Virus record (IMG/VR): IMGVR_UViG_3300030106_005597
Span: 2,959-59,216 of that record
Reading direction: 5' to 3' (one strand)
Source: a virus
Length of the DNA: 56,258 nt
Shown in pieces: positions 15,948 to 26,100 of this stretch. A program made the translations under genes and the position numbers. Numbering within the stretch: the stretch's first letter is position 1; each line of letters starts with the position of its first letter. The notes under the pieces were generated by a model that saw only the letters and a program-made list of their open reading frames with translations, did no database searches and had not been told where the DNA came from.

Positions 15948-16285
15948 CAATACAATATAAAAATCAAGGCATTAATTTAAATTCAACAGGAACAATAAGT
16001 GTTTTAACATGTCCTTCTGATGCAACTGTTTTAATAAAACAAATACAAATAAATAACGGATCTAGCAGTTCAATAAATCTTAACGTACAAGTCACAGATT
16101 CGTCAGCCTCTGCAACTTTTAGAATTTTCAACGAGCCCGTTACAGGAGCAGCTACTAAAGATATTACAAACTATACACTAGTTTTAGAAGCAGGTGATAT
16201 TTTAAAAATGACAGCGGGCACTGCAGATGAAATCCAAGGGATCATATCTTATGCATTGTTAGATAGATCACAACAAAATGGCTAG
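15944..16285 (+). CDS. Small beta-rich structural protein
   Basis: A 113-residue protein with short alternating strands (GTISVLTCPSDATVLIKQI, INLNVQVTDSSASATFRIF, YTLVLEAGDILKM) typical of a jelly-roll or fibre domain. It overlaps the 54-residue gene by four bases and the following small basic gene by eight. The context is tail and virion genes. Possibly a decoration or fibre-attachment protein. No family recognised. Confidence 0.55.
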   Translation: MTIQYKNQGINLNSTGTISVLTCPSDATVLIKQIQINNGSSSSINLNVQVTDSSASATFRIFNEPVTGAATKDITNYTLVLEAGDILKMTAGTADEIQGIISYALLDRSQQNG

Positions 16286-16403
16286 AAAATTTAAAGCATA
16301 CGTTGAAAGACCTAAGCCGAGAAAACGACCGGGCAGGCATAAAAAAAGTCTTTCCAAAAATGAGAAAAGAGATTATAAGAAATATAACCGACAAGGACGA
16401 TAA
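16278..16403 (+). CDS. 41-residue basic protein, conserved in marine phages
   Basis: MARKFKAYVERPKPRKRPGR followed by HKKSLSKNEKRDYKKYNRQG, about half Lys, Arg and His. The K-RPGRHKKS ... NEKRDYKKY pattern is very conserved in marine phage tail operons in my recollection. It overlaps the upstream gene by eight bases. The extreme charge suggests binding of nucleic acid or of an acidic virion protein. Function unknown. Confidence 0.7.
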   Translation: MARKFKAYVERPKPRKRPGRHKKSLSKNEKRDYKKYNRQGR

Positions 16404-16405
16404 TT

Positions 16406-16606
16406 ATGAGTGATGAGTTACCAAGAATACCAGCAGAAGCTAAGGAAGTAATCAAGCATAAAAAGACAGGACAGGTTTACGAATCTAAAGCCGCTTTTGA
16501 TGCAGACGTAGCAGATCCAAATACGGAAACTACTGAAGATGATTTTTCTCAACATGTAGAAATTACAGTTGCAAAACTTACTTTGTTTGGTAGCACAAAA
16601 GAATAA
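16406..16606 (+). CDS. Small acidic conserved protein
   Basis: A 66-residue protein starting MSDELPRIPAEAKEVIKHKK with GQVYESKAAFDADVADPNTE and an acidic middle (TETTEDDFSQHVEI). It follows the 41-residue basic protein by three bases and overlaps the glycosyltransferase start by one. Similar small proteins accompany tail genes in marine phages. The paired basic and acidic small proteins might interact, which is a guess. Function unknown. Confidence 0.6.
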   Translation: MSDELPRIPAEAKEVIKHKKTGQVYESKAAFDADVADPNTETTEDDFSQHVEITVAKLTLFGSTKE

Positions 16607-17547
16607 TGCAACCCAGAGGTGGAACGGAATTACAACTTGAGATGTTGTATAAGCATTGTGATAATGCATTATTAGATCAAGCACAAATATGTACTTCTAT
16701 ACCATATAAGGTGCCTTTAGACCCAAATAAATTAAACATATTGTGGCAAAAAAATTCTTACGATCAACCAAACCTTTTTGATTTTTTTAACAATCCTATT
16801 AATCATAATAAATATGATTGGTATATATTTAACTCACATTGGAACTACGAAAAGTTTAGACACTATTTTAAAATACCTACTGAAAGAAGCATGGTTATTA
16901 AAAATGGTTGTTATCATTTTCCAAAGAGAAAAGTTTATAAAAAAGGCGACCCAATAAAATTAATATATCATTCAACTCCATGGAGAGGTTTAAGTGTAAT
17001 TTTAGGGGCAATGCAATACATAAAAAATCCAAACGTAACTCTTGATGTTTATTCAAGTACAAAAATATATGGAGAAGAATTTCATAAAGAAAACGAACAT
17101 TTATATAAACCTTTATTTGAACAAGCCGAATATTTAAAGAATGTAAATTACATAGGATACAAGCCACATGAATATATATTAGATAGAATTACAGATTATC
17201 AGATGTGGACTCACCCAAGTGTATTTGAAGAAACATTTGGTATTGGTGCTCTGGAAGCAATGAGTTCTGGACTGTATTTAATAACAACAAATTTTGGAGC
17301 TTTGTTTGAAACTTGTTCAGAATGGCCTATTTATGTAAATTATACAAATAATCTTGAAGCTTTAGCTCAAAGGTTTGCGCATGCTATAGATATGGCATGT
17401 GACTCATTACATGAGGATTACATACAAGAACATATTGAAGAACAACAAAAATTTGCTAAAAGATTTTATTCGTGGGAAAAGAAAGGAAAAGAATGGGAAA
17501 CATTTTTGAAAGGAGCTTTACATGAGCGACAACCCACAAGGTTATGA
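16606..17547 (+). CDS. GT-B glycosyltransferase (GT4-like)
   Basis: A 313-residue protein with the GT-B glycosyltransferase pattern. The N-terminal acceptor side begins with a GGTE motif (MQPRGGTELQLEML). The C-terminal nucleotide-sugar side shows YHSTPWRGLSVILGAM, NVNYIGYKPHEYIL and the diagnostic THPSVFEETFGIGALEAMSS followed by LITTNFGA, where E-x7-E binds the nucleotide sugar. It would transfer a sugar to a virion protein, phage DNA or host surface polymer. It is followed with a 26-base overlap by a second transferase, so the two probably act in one pathway. Confidence 0.8.
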   Translation: MQPRGGTELQLEMLYKHCDNALLDQAQICTSIPYKVPLDPNKLNILWQKNSYDQPNLFDFFNNPINHNKYDWYIFNSHWNYEKFRHYFKIPTERSMVIKNGCYHFPKRKVYKKGDPIKLIYHSTPWRGLSVILGAMQYIKNPNVTLDVYSSTKIYGEEFHKENEHLYKPLFEQAEYLKNVNYIGYKPHEYILDRITDYQMWTHPSVFEETFGIGALEAMSSGLYLITTNFGALFETCSEWPIYVNYTNNLEALAQRFAHAIDMACDSLHEDYIQEHIEEQQKFAKRFYSWEKKGKEWETFLKGALHERQPTRL

Positions 17548-18418
17548 TCACGATGCGGTAAGAAAACCAATTTGGAAAGAAAAACCTGAAGACCAAACTA
17601 AAGTATATACAAACGAAGATACTTATCAAACTATAAAAGAAGCTAGAAATACAACTAATGAACATGGTGATTTACATTTGTTTGTGGCCACACCTTGTCA
17701 TTCAGAGGTATCCATGCATTATGTGAATGCTATAATTAGCTTAACCAAAGCATGTCATAAAAGAAATATACCTATAGAGTTTTCATTAATTAAATCTTCA
17801 TTAGTTACACAGGGACGTAACTTATGTGTATCAGGTTTTTTAGACTCAAAAGCTTCACACTTACTTTTTATAGATTCTGACATATTTATAAATTCATCTA
17901 CTATATTTAAAATGGTAAAAGCGGATAAAGACGTAATTTCTGTGCCATATCCTCTAAAAGCTTTTTTGTGGGATAAGTCATTACAACAAGTTAAAGAGGG
18001 GTTAATAAAAACACCTGAGCAATTAGCACAAGCTGGTAATACTTATCCAATGAGAGTTCCAGATAAAAAAGATATTCAAATAAATAATGGTGTCATAGAA
18101 GTAACTCATAGCCCAACAGGAGCAATGCTAATTAAAAGATCAGTTTTTGAAAAAATGATTAAAGCCTATCCTGATAAAGAAATAAGACAGAACACCGTGA
18201 TAAATAGCCAATTAATAACAAAAAAGAATATGTGGAACTTCTTTGATACAATACATGACCCAATAGATAAGTCATATTTAGGAGAGGATTTTGGTTTTTG
18301 TAGACTTTGGAAAGACATAGGAGGCAAGTGCCATGCTTATGTGCTTGATGAAATCACACACGTTGGGGAGCATCAATATATAGGTAAATTCGCTGATGAG
18401 TTGATAAAGATTAAGTAA
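17522..18418 (+). CDS. GT-A glycosyltransferase-like protein
   Basis: A 298-residue protein with a GT-A-type core: LHLFVATPCHSEVSMHYVNA at about residue 51, the metal-binding DSD in HLLFIDSDIFINSS near residue 120, and the C-terminal GEDFGFCRLWKDIGGKCHAY with DEITHVGEH, whose Glu-Asp is typical of the catalytic base region. Related proteins are frequent in marine phages. The N-terminal 45 residues are charged and probably flexible. It overlaps the GT-B gene, implying co-expression. Substrate unknown; glycosylation of tail fibre or capsid is the likeliest guess. Confidence 0.75.
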   Translation: MSDNPQGYDHDAVRKPIWKEKPEDQTKVYTNEDTYQTIKEARNTTNEHGDLHLFVATPCHSEVSMHYVNAIISLTKACHKRNIPIEFSLIKSSLVTQGRNLCVSGFLDSKASHLLFIDSDIFINSSTIFKMVKADKDVISVPYPLKAFLWDKSLQQVKEGLIKTPEQLAQAGNTYPMRVPDKKDIQINNGVIEVTHSPTGAMLIKRSVFEKMIKAYPDKEIRQNTVINSQLITKKNMWNFFDTIHDPIDKSYLGEDFGFCRLWKDIGGKCHAYVLDEITHVGEHQYIGKFADELIKIK

Positions 18419-18429
18419 AATGGTATCAT
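18401..18429 (+). promoter_or_regulatory. Sigma-70-like promoter for the ejection-protein genes
   Basis: TTGATA (18401-18406), 17-base spacer, TG-G-TATCAT with the -10 box at 18424-18429. It overlaps the end of the transferase gene and would start a transcript at about 18436 with an AGGAG site before the ATG at 18463. Confidence 0.6.
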
Positions 18430-18462
18430 TATAAACTTAGATCTAAAAGGAGAAAATTTTAT

Positions 18463-19422
18463 ATGGCCATTCAAGCTTTAATACCTTATGCGTTAGGAGC
18501 ACTAGGGGCATATCAGGGATACAGAAGTGCAAAAGAAAGTGGTGCATCAGGAATTGGTAGATTATTAGGTGCAGGTTTAGGAGGTTTTGGTGGTTACACT
18601 GCGGGAACATCATTAGCGGGTATGTTTCCAGGACAAGCAGCAGTTACGGGGCAACGAATTGCAGGAATAACACAAGGTGCTAATCCAAAATTTTTAGGAG
18701 CCGATAAAGGTGGTAGCCTGGTTCTTAATCCAGACTTTGTACAACCTAAAAGTCAGGGTAATTTATTAGATGTGTTTTTTAGAAAAAGTCCTGGTGGCGA
18801 TATAGATCCTCTCAAGTTAGCATTAACAACAGCAGGTGGTGCGTTTGTATCAGGAGCTTTCAATCAAGGACCTACGGATATTTTTATGCCAGGATATAAC
18901 ATGAGTTATCTTGAGCTTCAAAAACAAAGAGGTAATTTTAAATACATTGACCCGGAAACCGGACAAGAGAAAGAATATCAATCAGTCTACGCACCTGAGC
19001 AGCAAGGTCTAGAAGACAGAAGAATTGGTCCATATTCAATGAGCGTGGAAAGATTAAATACAGGTGGCCTTGCACAAATAAAAAAATTTAATTCAGGAGG
19101 TATAAATTATTTACCTTCAAAAGTTTCACATGATGAAAATGACTCTAACAACTACGTAAGAGCAAGTGGTTATGTAGAAGACGGTTCTGGAGCAGGAGAT
19201 AAAGACGAGGATACGATGTTAGCTCAATTAGCAGACGGAGAGTTTGTAACAAGAGCAGATGGTGTATTAGGTGCTGGTATCATAGCTGGAGGAAATCCAA
19301 ATAGCATTAAAGATATGAGAGAAAAAGGTGCCCAATACTTTTATGAACAACAAAAAAGATACAAACGTGTATTTGATTTATTGAAGGAAAGTAATGGCAA
19401 CAGTAAGCAAAAAGAAAATTAA
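18463..19422 (+). CDS. Gly/Ala-rich virion protein
   Basis: A 319-residue protein with a Gly/Ala/Leu-rich, weakly hydrophobic N-terminus (ALGALGAYQGYRSAKESGAS, then LLGAGLGGFGGYTAGTSLAG), a middle with GGLAQIKKFNSGGINYLP, and a conserved C-terminal module, ADGEFVTRADGVLGAGIIAG, that I know from marine phage virion proteins. It has its own promoter and a good ribosome site and starts the ejection-protein block. The hydrophobic N-terminus could insert into membrane during DNA entry. The function is inferred. Confidence 0.6.
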   Translation: MAIQALIPYALGALGAYQGYRSAKESGASGIGRLLGAGLGGFGGYTAGTSLAGMFPGQAAVTGQRIAGITQGANPKFLGADKGGSLVLNPDFVQPKSQGNLLDVFFRKSPGGDIDPLKLALTTAGGAFVSGAFNQGPTDIFMPGYNMSYLELQKQRGNFKYIDPETGQEKEYQSVYAPEQQGLEDRRIGPYSMSVERLNTGGLAQIKKFNSGGINYLPSKVSHDENDSNNYVRASGYVEDGSGAGDKDEDTMLAQLADGEFVTRADGVLGAGIIAGGNPNSIKDMREKGAQYFYEQQKRYKRVFDLLKESNGNSKQKEN

Positions 19423-19855
19423 ACCTCTTGTAAGCGTTTTACCAATAGAACCTAAAGACATAGAAAGGTTTTGGCCTTTATGTGAATTTATGGTAGCTGA
19501 AGCTTTAGCATTTTCTGGTAAATACGCAGATCCTGAATTTATTTTTAGAGAATTAAAAAAAGATATTATGCAATGTTGGATTATGTTTGGTTCTGATGAA
19601 ACAGAAGAGAATAAAGTATTTGGTGTTTGCATTGGAAGAATAGCAGAACTTCCTAATTTTAGACAATACGAAATAGTTATATGCACTGGTAAGAGAAGAG
19701 AGTTTTGGGAAACACAATTAGTAAATCAAATAACAGAATTTGCAAAACATAACACGTGTAAAAGATTAAGTATAATGGCAAGACCTGGTTGGGAGAGAGT
19801 ATCAAAACAATGGGGTTGGAAAAAGAAACACGTACAATTAGAAAAATGGTTATAA
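19394..19855 (+). CDS. GNAT-like internal virion/assembly protein
   Basis: A 153-residue protein with an acetyltransferase-like shape: an N-terminal beta strand and helix (IEPKDIERFWPLCEFMVAEA), central strands (KVFGVCIGRIAELP, YEIVICTG), a late helix (VNQITEFAKHNTCKRLSIMA) and the terminal GWKKKHVQLEKWL. Such proteins occur beside internal virion genes in marine podoviruses and resemble T7 gp13-type assembly proteins. No clear acetyl-CoA P-loop (Q/R-x-x-G-x-G/A) is seen, so catalysis is doubtful. It overlaps the upstream gene by 29 bases. Confidence 0.6.
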   Translation: MATVSKKKIKPLVSVLPIEPKDIERFWPLCEFMVAEALAFSGKYADPEFIFRELKKDIMQCWIMFGSDETEENKVFGVCIGRIAELPNFRQYEIVICTGKRREFWETQLVNQITEFAKHNTCKRLSIMARPGWERVSKQWGWKKKHVQLEKWL

Positions 19856-19856
19856 T

Positions 19857-20720
19857 ATGAGTTTTTTTGGAGGAGGAAGATCATCGGCACCTAGCACACC
19901 ATCGACACAAACATCGATTGTTAGAGAAGCCCCTGGTATAGAGGAAAGAAAAATTGAGTTGATGGATATAGCGAGACAGGTCGCTGATCAACCAATTAAT
20001 CTTCCTGATATTCAAGTTTCGCCTTTTACTACATTAGAACAACAAGGTTTAAGTGCAGCAGGAAATATTGGTGTTGGTGCTCCTACAACAACTGCGGGTA
20101 TAGGTTCAATATTGAGTGCACAACAAGCAGCCGGTCAAGGTCCTAATATTTCACAATTTTTTAATCCGTACCAAGATTTTGTAACTAACGAGATTTTAAG
20201 ACAGGGTGCTGGAATGCAAAATCAATTAGCAGCTCAGGCGGTAAGATCAGGGGCATTTGGTGGAGGCAGAGAAGGTGTTCAACAAGCAGAATTGCAAAAT
20301 AGAATTTTAGATGCAGTTGGTAGATCCAGACAAGCAGGTTTTGGAACTGCACTTGGTGCAGCTCAAAGACAACAAGCACAAGAAATTGCAACTGATTTGT
20401 CAGCAGCTCAAGCTCTAGGTGGTGCAGGTATGCAACAACAACAAATGGCTCAAGCTGATATTAATCAATTGATGGGTGCAGGTGGTGTACAAAGACAATT
20501 AGCTCAATCAGTTTTAGATGCCCAAAGACAGTCAACTTTACAACAACAGTTTGAACCTTTCCAAAGAGCTGAATTCTTAGCAAACTTATATGCTGCTGGA
20601 CCTAAAACACAATCAGGAGTTACGATGGGCACCACTCCAACAACAAGCCCATTAGCTCAATCTATCGGAACAGGCATAGGAGCATTCGCAGCTTATCAAG
20701 GTGCAAAACAACCAGCATAG
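19857..20720 (+). CDS. Gln/Ala-rich ejection-type virion protein
   Basis: A 287-residue protein of very high Gln, Ala and Gly content with long predicted helices (LAAQAVRSGAFGGGREGVQQ, then QAQEIATDLSAAQALGG). The NPYQDFVTNEILRQ ... AFGGGREGV pattern is a signature I know from marine phages, near internal or ejection proteins. The N-terminus is Ser/Pro-rich and flexible. It lies between the GNAT-like protein and two giant internal proteins. It probably belongs to the particle and perhaps enters the cell with DNA; this is inference. Confidence 0.65.
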   Translation: MSFFGGGRSSAPSTPSTQTSIVREAPGIEERKIELMDIARQVADQPINLPDIQVSPFTTLEQQGLSAAGNIGVGAPTTTAGIGSILSAQQAAGQGPNISQFFNPYQDFVTNEILRQGAGMQNQLAAQAVRSGAFGGGREGVQQAELQNRILDAVGRSRQAGFGTALGAAQRQQAQEIATDLSAAQALGGAGMQQQQMAQADINQLMGAGGVQRQLAQSVLDAQRQSTLQQQFEPFQRAEFLANLYAAGPKTQSGVTMGTTPTTSPLAQSIGTGIGAFAAYQGAKQPA

Positions 20721-20728
20721 GAGAAAAA

Positions 20729-23119
20729 ATGAATAAAGTTTTAAATAGACCTATGTTTAGACAACAGGCATTGAGAAAAGGAGATTTAAAACCCATACAT
20801 GCCCAAACTGGAGTCATGGTTGGTGCACCAACACAGGACATAAGAAATACACAATTTAGACCACCTGCAATAAATAGACAGGGTTTTGTTGGGCGACAGG
20901 TAAGACCTAGATTACAAAGATTTGCAAACATTGCCGGTAAAACTATTGCGGATATTAAAAATTTTCCTACTAGTTCAGTTGGACAAGTTACCAGACCAAA
21001 TGTAAAAATACCTTTTGGTATGGGAGGAGGTGTAGGAAGATTGTTAGGAGGTACAGGTCTTTACCAAGGTGTATCTAATGTTACTTCTAAATTAGGTTTT
21101 AAAGACGACAGTCTGTTAAAATCAGGTATAGATTTAGGCATATCTGGTTTACTTTTTATGAATCCTTATGCAAGAGCTGCGGGTTTAGCTTATGGTGGAT
21201 TTAATTTAGCAAGAAGTGCTTTAGGTGCTGGTGTAGATTATGTTGCACAAAAACCACCTGGCACTACTAAGGCAGCTTTATCGATAGATCAAGGAGAGCC
21301 AATATTTGAAGAAGGTGTGTTAGAGACTGGTATTAAAAATTTATTTACACCTATTGATGGTTCTAGAAAAAGAAGAAAAGATCCAAAACGTTTAGAGGTA
21401 ATGAATCAAAAAATTCAAGAAAATATAGCAGCACAAGAGGCAGCAGGATTGTTACCGAGAAGCAGATCAAGAAGAGAAGCTGTTGTTGAAAGAATGAAGA
21501 GACTTAATTTTGAAAAAGAGGGTAAGGCTATACAAGAAGCTATGGAAAAAGGAGAAGAATATAATAAAAGACTTGCAGACGAGGGAGATCAAATAGCACA
21601 AAATGCAAATGAAGAGGGTGGAGCTGCCAATTTGAATGTTATTCAACAAGACGGTATTACAAACTACGAAGACACACCTCTTGAAGCACAAGAAAGAGGA
21701 GAGGCTATAGGTGAAGCACTGAACAGATTGAATACTAAACTTCCTGAAGAAGATCCAAAAGAAAAAAAACAAATTGATGAAAACGACACAAGAGTAGGTG
21801 ATAATAATATCAATTTTGGTGGCGCATCTTCAGATCCAGATTTTAACAAAACTCAACAACTTGCAAGAAAATATTATAAAGAATTAAGAGCTGGTGAGGG
21901 TTCACAAGCAAATTTAATATTTCTTGCTAACTTAGCATCGGGATTGTTAACTGGTACAACAAGAAAAGCTGGTGTGGGAGGAGCCCTTGAGGTTCTAGGT
22001 CAAGCATTAGGTCCTGCTGTAAATAACTATGCCACTATAAAATTAAAAGAAGGTGAGCTTAGAGCAAATGCTAGAGAGGCATCATTAAGTGCTGCTCTTG
22101 ATCATATGAAAGCTTTAAACACCGCTGCTGAGATAGATTATCCAGATAGAACTTCAGGTGTAATACAAATAACAGGGGCAGATGGTGAGCTGCAAAACAT
22201 TAACGGATTTCAATTAAAAGATGGGACTATACAGATTGCAACAGGAATAGATAGAAACACAGGGAGAGAGACATTCTCATCAATATCTCAAAGTGAACCA
22301 CTTACAGTAGATGGTAAAGTGATTGGTACATTTACAAACTTCTTACCTAAGAAAGCCATACAGGAAAGATTGTTTGACATATCAGATACACTTGGAAATA
22401 GATACACAGCATATGCAACTTCTTTAGATGTTCTTAAAACGTTAAATCAACCAGATAGAAACGTTAAAGCCGGTGCTGCACTTACTGTAGATGCTGTTGT
22501 AAGAAGATTAGGTGGAGCTGCTGCAGAATTATTAGGTAGAGATATATCAGGTGCCTCAGTAGATCAAATGAAAGAATTAGGCAAAAAATTAATGCAAGAT
22601 GAATTTGATGCAATAGATAGATCAGACTTAAGTGACGAAGCTAAAGAAAAAGCTAAAGAAGAAATAAGTTTTGATTCAATATATGGTAAAGCACTCGCAA
22701 GAATTCAAAAAGGTGACAAAGGTGGTTTCTTATCTGGTTTAACAAGAGAGGAACAAGAAAGATTAGCTGTACAAGAAGTTACACTTGTATACGCTCTAGC
22801 AAATACATTTAAAGATCAAGACAGATTAACACAAAGAGATATTAATGCTGCTAGAGAAATCGTAAATATCTTCTCATTAACAAGATCTTCTGCAGATGTA
22901 AAAGCTTCAATCAAAGCTATTTCAGAAAATTTAGAAAAAGATATTAGAAGACAAGAAAGATTGTTTACTGCAGCAGGTGGCTTAACATCATCGATTAACC
23001 AATTAAGAAAACTAAAAGGATTTGACACTGATATTGCAAATATAGAAGGCTCTTTATATGAAGCTCTAGGAGAAAAAGAATTTCTAGATGAGTTTAACAA
23101 ACAAATGGGTAATTTATAA
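20729..23119 (+). CDS. Large internal virion protein 1
   Basis: A 796-residue protein with a Gly-rich weakly hydrophobic N-terminal part (GMGGGVGRLLGGTGLYQGVS, LLFMNPYARAAGLAYGGF), a long charged helical middle (about residues 215-350) and a C-terminal helical domain. No lytic transglycosylase motif is evident. It has an AGGAG site and runs into the next giant gene with a one-base overlap. Size, position after the GNAT-like gene and composition fit DNA-ejection proteins of podoviruses. Function by analogy only. Confidence 0.6.
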   Translation: MNKVLNRPMFRQQALRKGDLKPIHAQTGVMVGAPTQDIRNTQFRPPAINRQGFVGRQVRPRLQRFANIAGKTIADIKNFPTSSVGQVTRPNVKIPFGMGGGVGRLLGGTGLYQGVSNVTSKLGFKDDSLLKSGIDLGISGLLFMNPYARAAGLAYGGFNLARSALGAGVDYVAQKPPGTTKAALSIDQGEPIFEEGVLETGIKNLFTPIDGSRKRRKDPKRLEVMNQKIQENIAAQEAAGLLPRSRSRREAVVERMKRLNFEKEGKAIQEAMEKGEEYNKRLADEGDQIAQNANEEGGAANLNVIQQDGITNYEDTPLEAQERGEAIGEALNRLNTKLPEEDPKEKKQIDENDTRVGDNNINFGGASSDPDFNKTQQLARKYYKELRAGEGSQANLIFLANLASGLLTGTTRKAGVGGALEVLGQALGPAVNNYATIKLKEGELRANAREASLSAALDHMKALNTAAEIDYPDRTSGVIQITGADGELQNINGFQLKDGTIQIATGIDRNTGRETFSSISQSEPLTVDGKVIGTFTNFLPKKAIQERLFDISDTLGNRYTAYATSLDVLKTLNQPDRNVKAGAALTVDAVVRRLGGAAAELLGRDISGASVDQMKELGKKLMQDEFDAIDRSDLSDEAKEKAKEEISFDSIYGKALARIQKGDKGGFLSGLTREEQERLAVQEVTLVYALANTFKDQDRLTQRDINAAREIVNIFSLTRSSADVKASIKAISENLEKDIRRQERLFTAAGGLTSSINQLRKLKGFDTDIANIEGSLYEALGEKEFLDEFNKQMGNL

Positions 23120-26100
23120 TGGCAACTCTTAAAGATATACAAGATGCAATTGATAATAAAACTTTTGATCCTTCAAAATTAACATTAGGTCAAAAAAGAG
23201 TTGTCAATGAAGCCATTAGAAGGGGCTTAATCAAAGGACCAACAACAAGTCAATTAGAATTACAAAGAGGTTCGGCTGCAAAAGATGTTGCAATAATGAG
23301 TGCAGCAGAGAAAGATCCAATAGGGACTCAATTACAATTAGAGGACAGTGCTATCAAAGGTAGAAACTCAGCTATATTAGGCGGTGATATAACAGGATCA
23401 ATAACACCTTATGTTTTAATGAGAAAAAAAATATTTAGTGCTGCAAAATCTAAAGTGCCTGGAAACAAAAACACTGGTCTTTTTGCAAGAACAAATTATT
23501 TTAAAAATGCAGCAAACAATCTTACACAACGGCTACCGGGCAGATATAAATTATTTGGTGGTGCGATGCAATTATTAGCTAAAGTAGCGGATCCTACTGT
23601 TGGAAGACTTTTAAAAAGTCCTTTAGGAAGAGCAGAGGTATATTCTGTTTTGGGAGGGACTGCAGGTGCAGGGGCTGGTTCAATCACTTATGATGTATTA
23701 AATGAAACAGCAGGTGTGCAGGTGATGGACGCTATAGCAGATGATTTAGGAAATATGCCTCCAAGAGAAGTTAACACAGACATTACGGCTAATGCACTAG
23801 ATGCAACATTCACAGCATTAGCTTGGAATGCAGGAGCAGCAACTCTTACTCCATTAATATTAAAAAGTTTTGGTAAGGTTGGTAGGTTAGCAATCGGTGC
23901 AAAATCAAAAGATGCAAAACAACTTGTCAACATTGCTAGAGATAAAGGATTACCAATTCCATTAGTTATGACAGCAAGAGAGGGAGTTGGTTTGTTAGGT
24001 GGATTTTCAAATAAATTTTTTAAAGTTCTAGGTATAATGCCTTTTGTAAATGGTATAGGTAGGGAAGCTCTTCAAGGTGCTGAGCAAGCTGCAGGTAAAC
24101 AATATTTAAATACAAGTGTTTTAAACTATGGCCCATTGATCAAAACAGGAATGTTATCATCAGTATTATTTAAACAAGCAGATGAGGCTTTTAAACAAAA
24201 CTCTGCTTTAATTAATTCGTCCTACGCAGGTTTTGAATCACTAGCAAATGTAATAGGTAATCCAAGATTGATACCGACTGAAAAAACAAAAAAATTTGCT
24301 AAAGAAATGGTTGATGAGTTAGCTATGTCCTTTCCAGGAATAAGAGAATATGCAGAAGATAAATTAGGTAAAATAGATATAAATGAATTACAAAAATTAG
24401 CAGGCACAGCAGACCCATTAGCTTTATTTTACAGATATGTAAATCAAATAGGAGATTTTGTTACACCTAAAGAATACAAAGGTTTGATTGGTCAATTAAA
24501 TGCAGCTATAGAAAAAACAGCTTATCAAAATATAAGACCACAATTGTGGACAATCAGAGAAGCTTTAGAAAATGATTTGAATTCTTTTGGTGGTAAAATT
24601 ACAAAAGAAAATTTTTTAAAAGATGAGGGAATAAAAGCGGCATACGATGGCGCAGTAAAGACACAAGGTAAAGAAGCTGCAGAATTAGAACTTTCTAAAA
24701 AATTAAACGAGGCTAAAAAATTAAGAGATAAACTATACAACGCAAACGATACCTTTTCATCTATTATGGATTTTTATCAAAGAGCAAATATTACAAAGGT
24801 ATTTAAACAATTTGATAATACAAAATTTACAAACAAAGCACTTGCAGGCATAAGAGGTTTAGAAAAAGATAAGCCTGGTAATTTTTTTAAAGCACTTGCA
24901 AATGATGTTTTTACAAATGGAACACCAGAGTCTATTGATCAATTAAGAAAAATATTAGGAGCTACTGCCATAACATCAAGAAAAACTGGTCAAGCAATAG
25001 GTATTACTAAAGGTGGTGGGGAGGCTTTGTATAATGCAGCTAAAGCTAAATGGATGTTTAACGCTTTTTATAAAGGTTTCGATTCTTCATTAACACCAGG
25101 CGGTAGAACTATGATGGATGAAATATTAGAAGAGTCAACTGTAAAAGCAGGTGTTGATGGCGTTACTGATGCTATGCAGGGAATGGTAAATGTTGCAACA
25201 AGACAAGGTGAAGAAATATTAGATTTTAGCATAACCAAAGCAAAATCATCAGGCGGAATTTTAGATGCAACAAAAATTAAATTTAGTCCGAGAGATACTC
25301 AACAGTTTAATATAAACAGATTTTTAAGAATTCTTGGTATTGCTGATGTTGAAAATGATTTAGCAAAAGATAGATTAGTTAAAATATTAGGAGGACCACA
25401 AGCAGCAAAACCATTTGAAGAATTTATAACTTACATGAAAGCGATAAGTGATACACCTATTGCAGACACATCAACCTTTATGCAAAGAAGACTACAATTA
25501 GGTGGACTAAATTCATTTGCAGGAGCTGTTGTTCTCGGTGGATCTGCAGCTATAAATCCATTTGCACCAGCTTTGTTTGTGTTACTTGCTAGAAGAGCAG
25601 GACAAATTCTTACAGATCCAATTGCTATGAAAGCATGGAATGATGCATTAAATCCATCTGAACAGATTGGTTTATTGATGGGTAAAAAAGTTGGGCAGGG
25701 AGTGCCTGGATTGTTAGGCATAGGTAGAAGATATTTTAAAGGAAGAGATATACAAACTGCTGCAAACATTTTAAAATCTCCTGGCGTTGTAGGAAGATTA
25801 GGTTTAACTCAAAAGAGAGAAGCTTTTGCAAGAGTTATGAATTATTTAAATGATAGCGATAGTGATGTTCCTAGAATAGATCCAAAAAATGTTACACCAC
25901 AAGAAATTACTGAGAGACTTTTACAATTAGATAGTAAAGTACCTGAACCTGCTTATGATCAAAGAACATTACCAAAAAACACTTATGAAACATTGATGGC
26001 ATACGAATCAGCAGAGCCATCTGGAAATATTGATGTTGATAATAATGCAGTTACTTTTCTTCAAAGATCAGCACAAAATGAAGTTGCAGATGAAGTTGAA

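Noticed and set aside
21467-21849. Minus-strand Phe/Ser/Leu-rich frames inside the 796-residue gene
   Set aside because: Typical shadows of a Glu/Lys-rich coding region; no ribosome sites.
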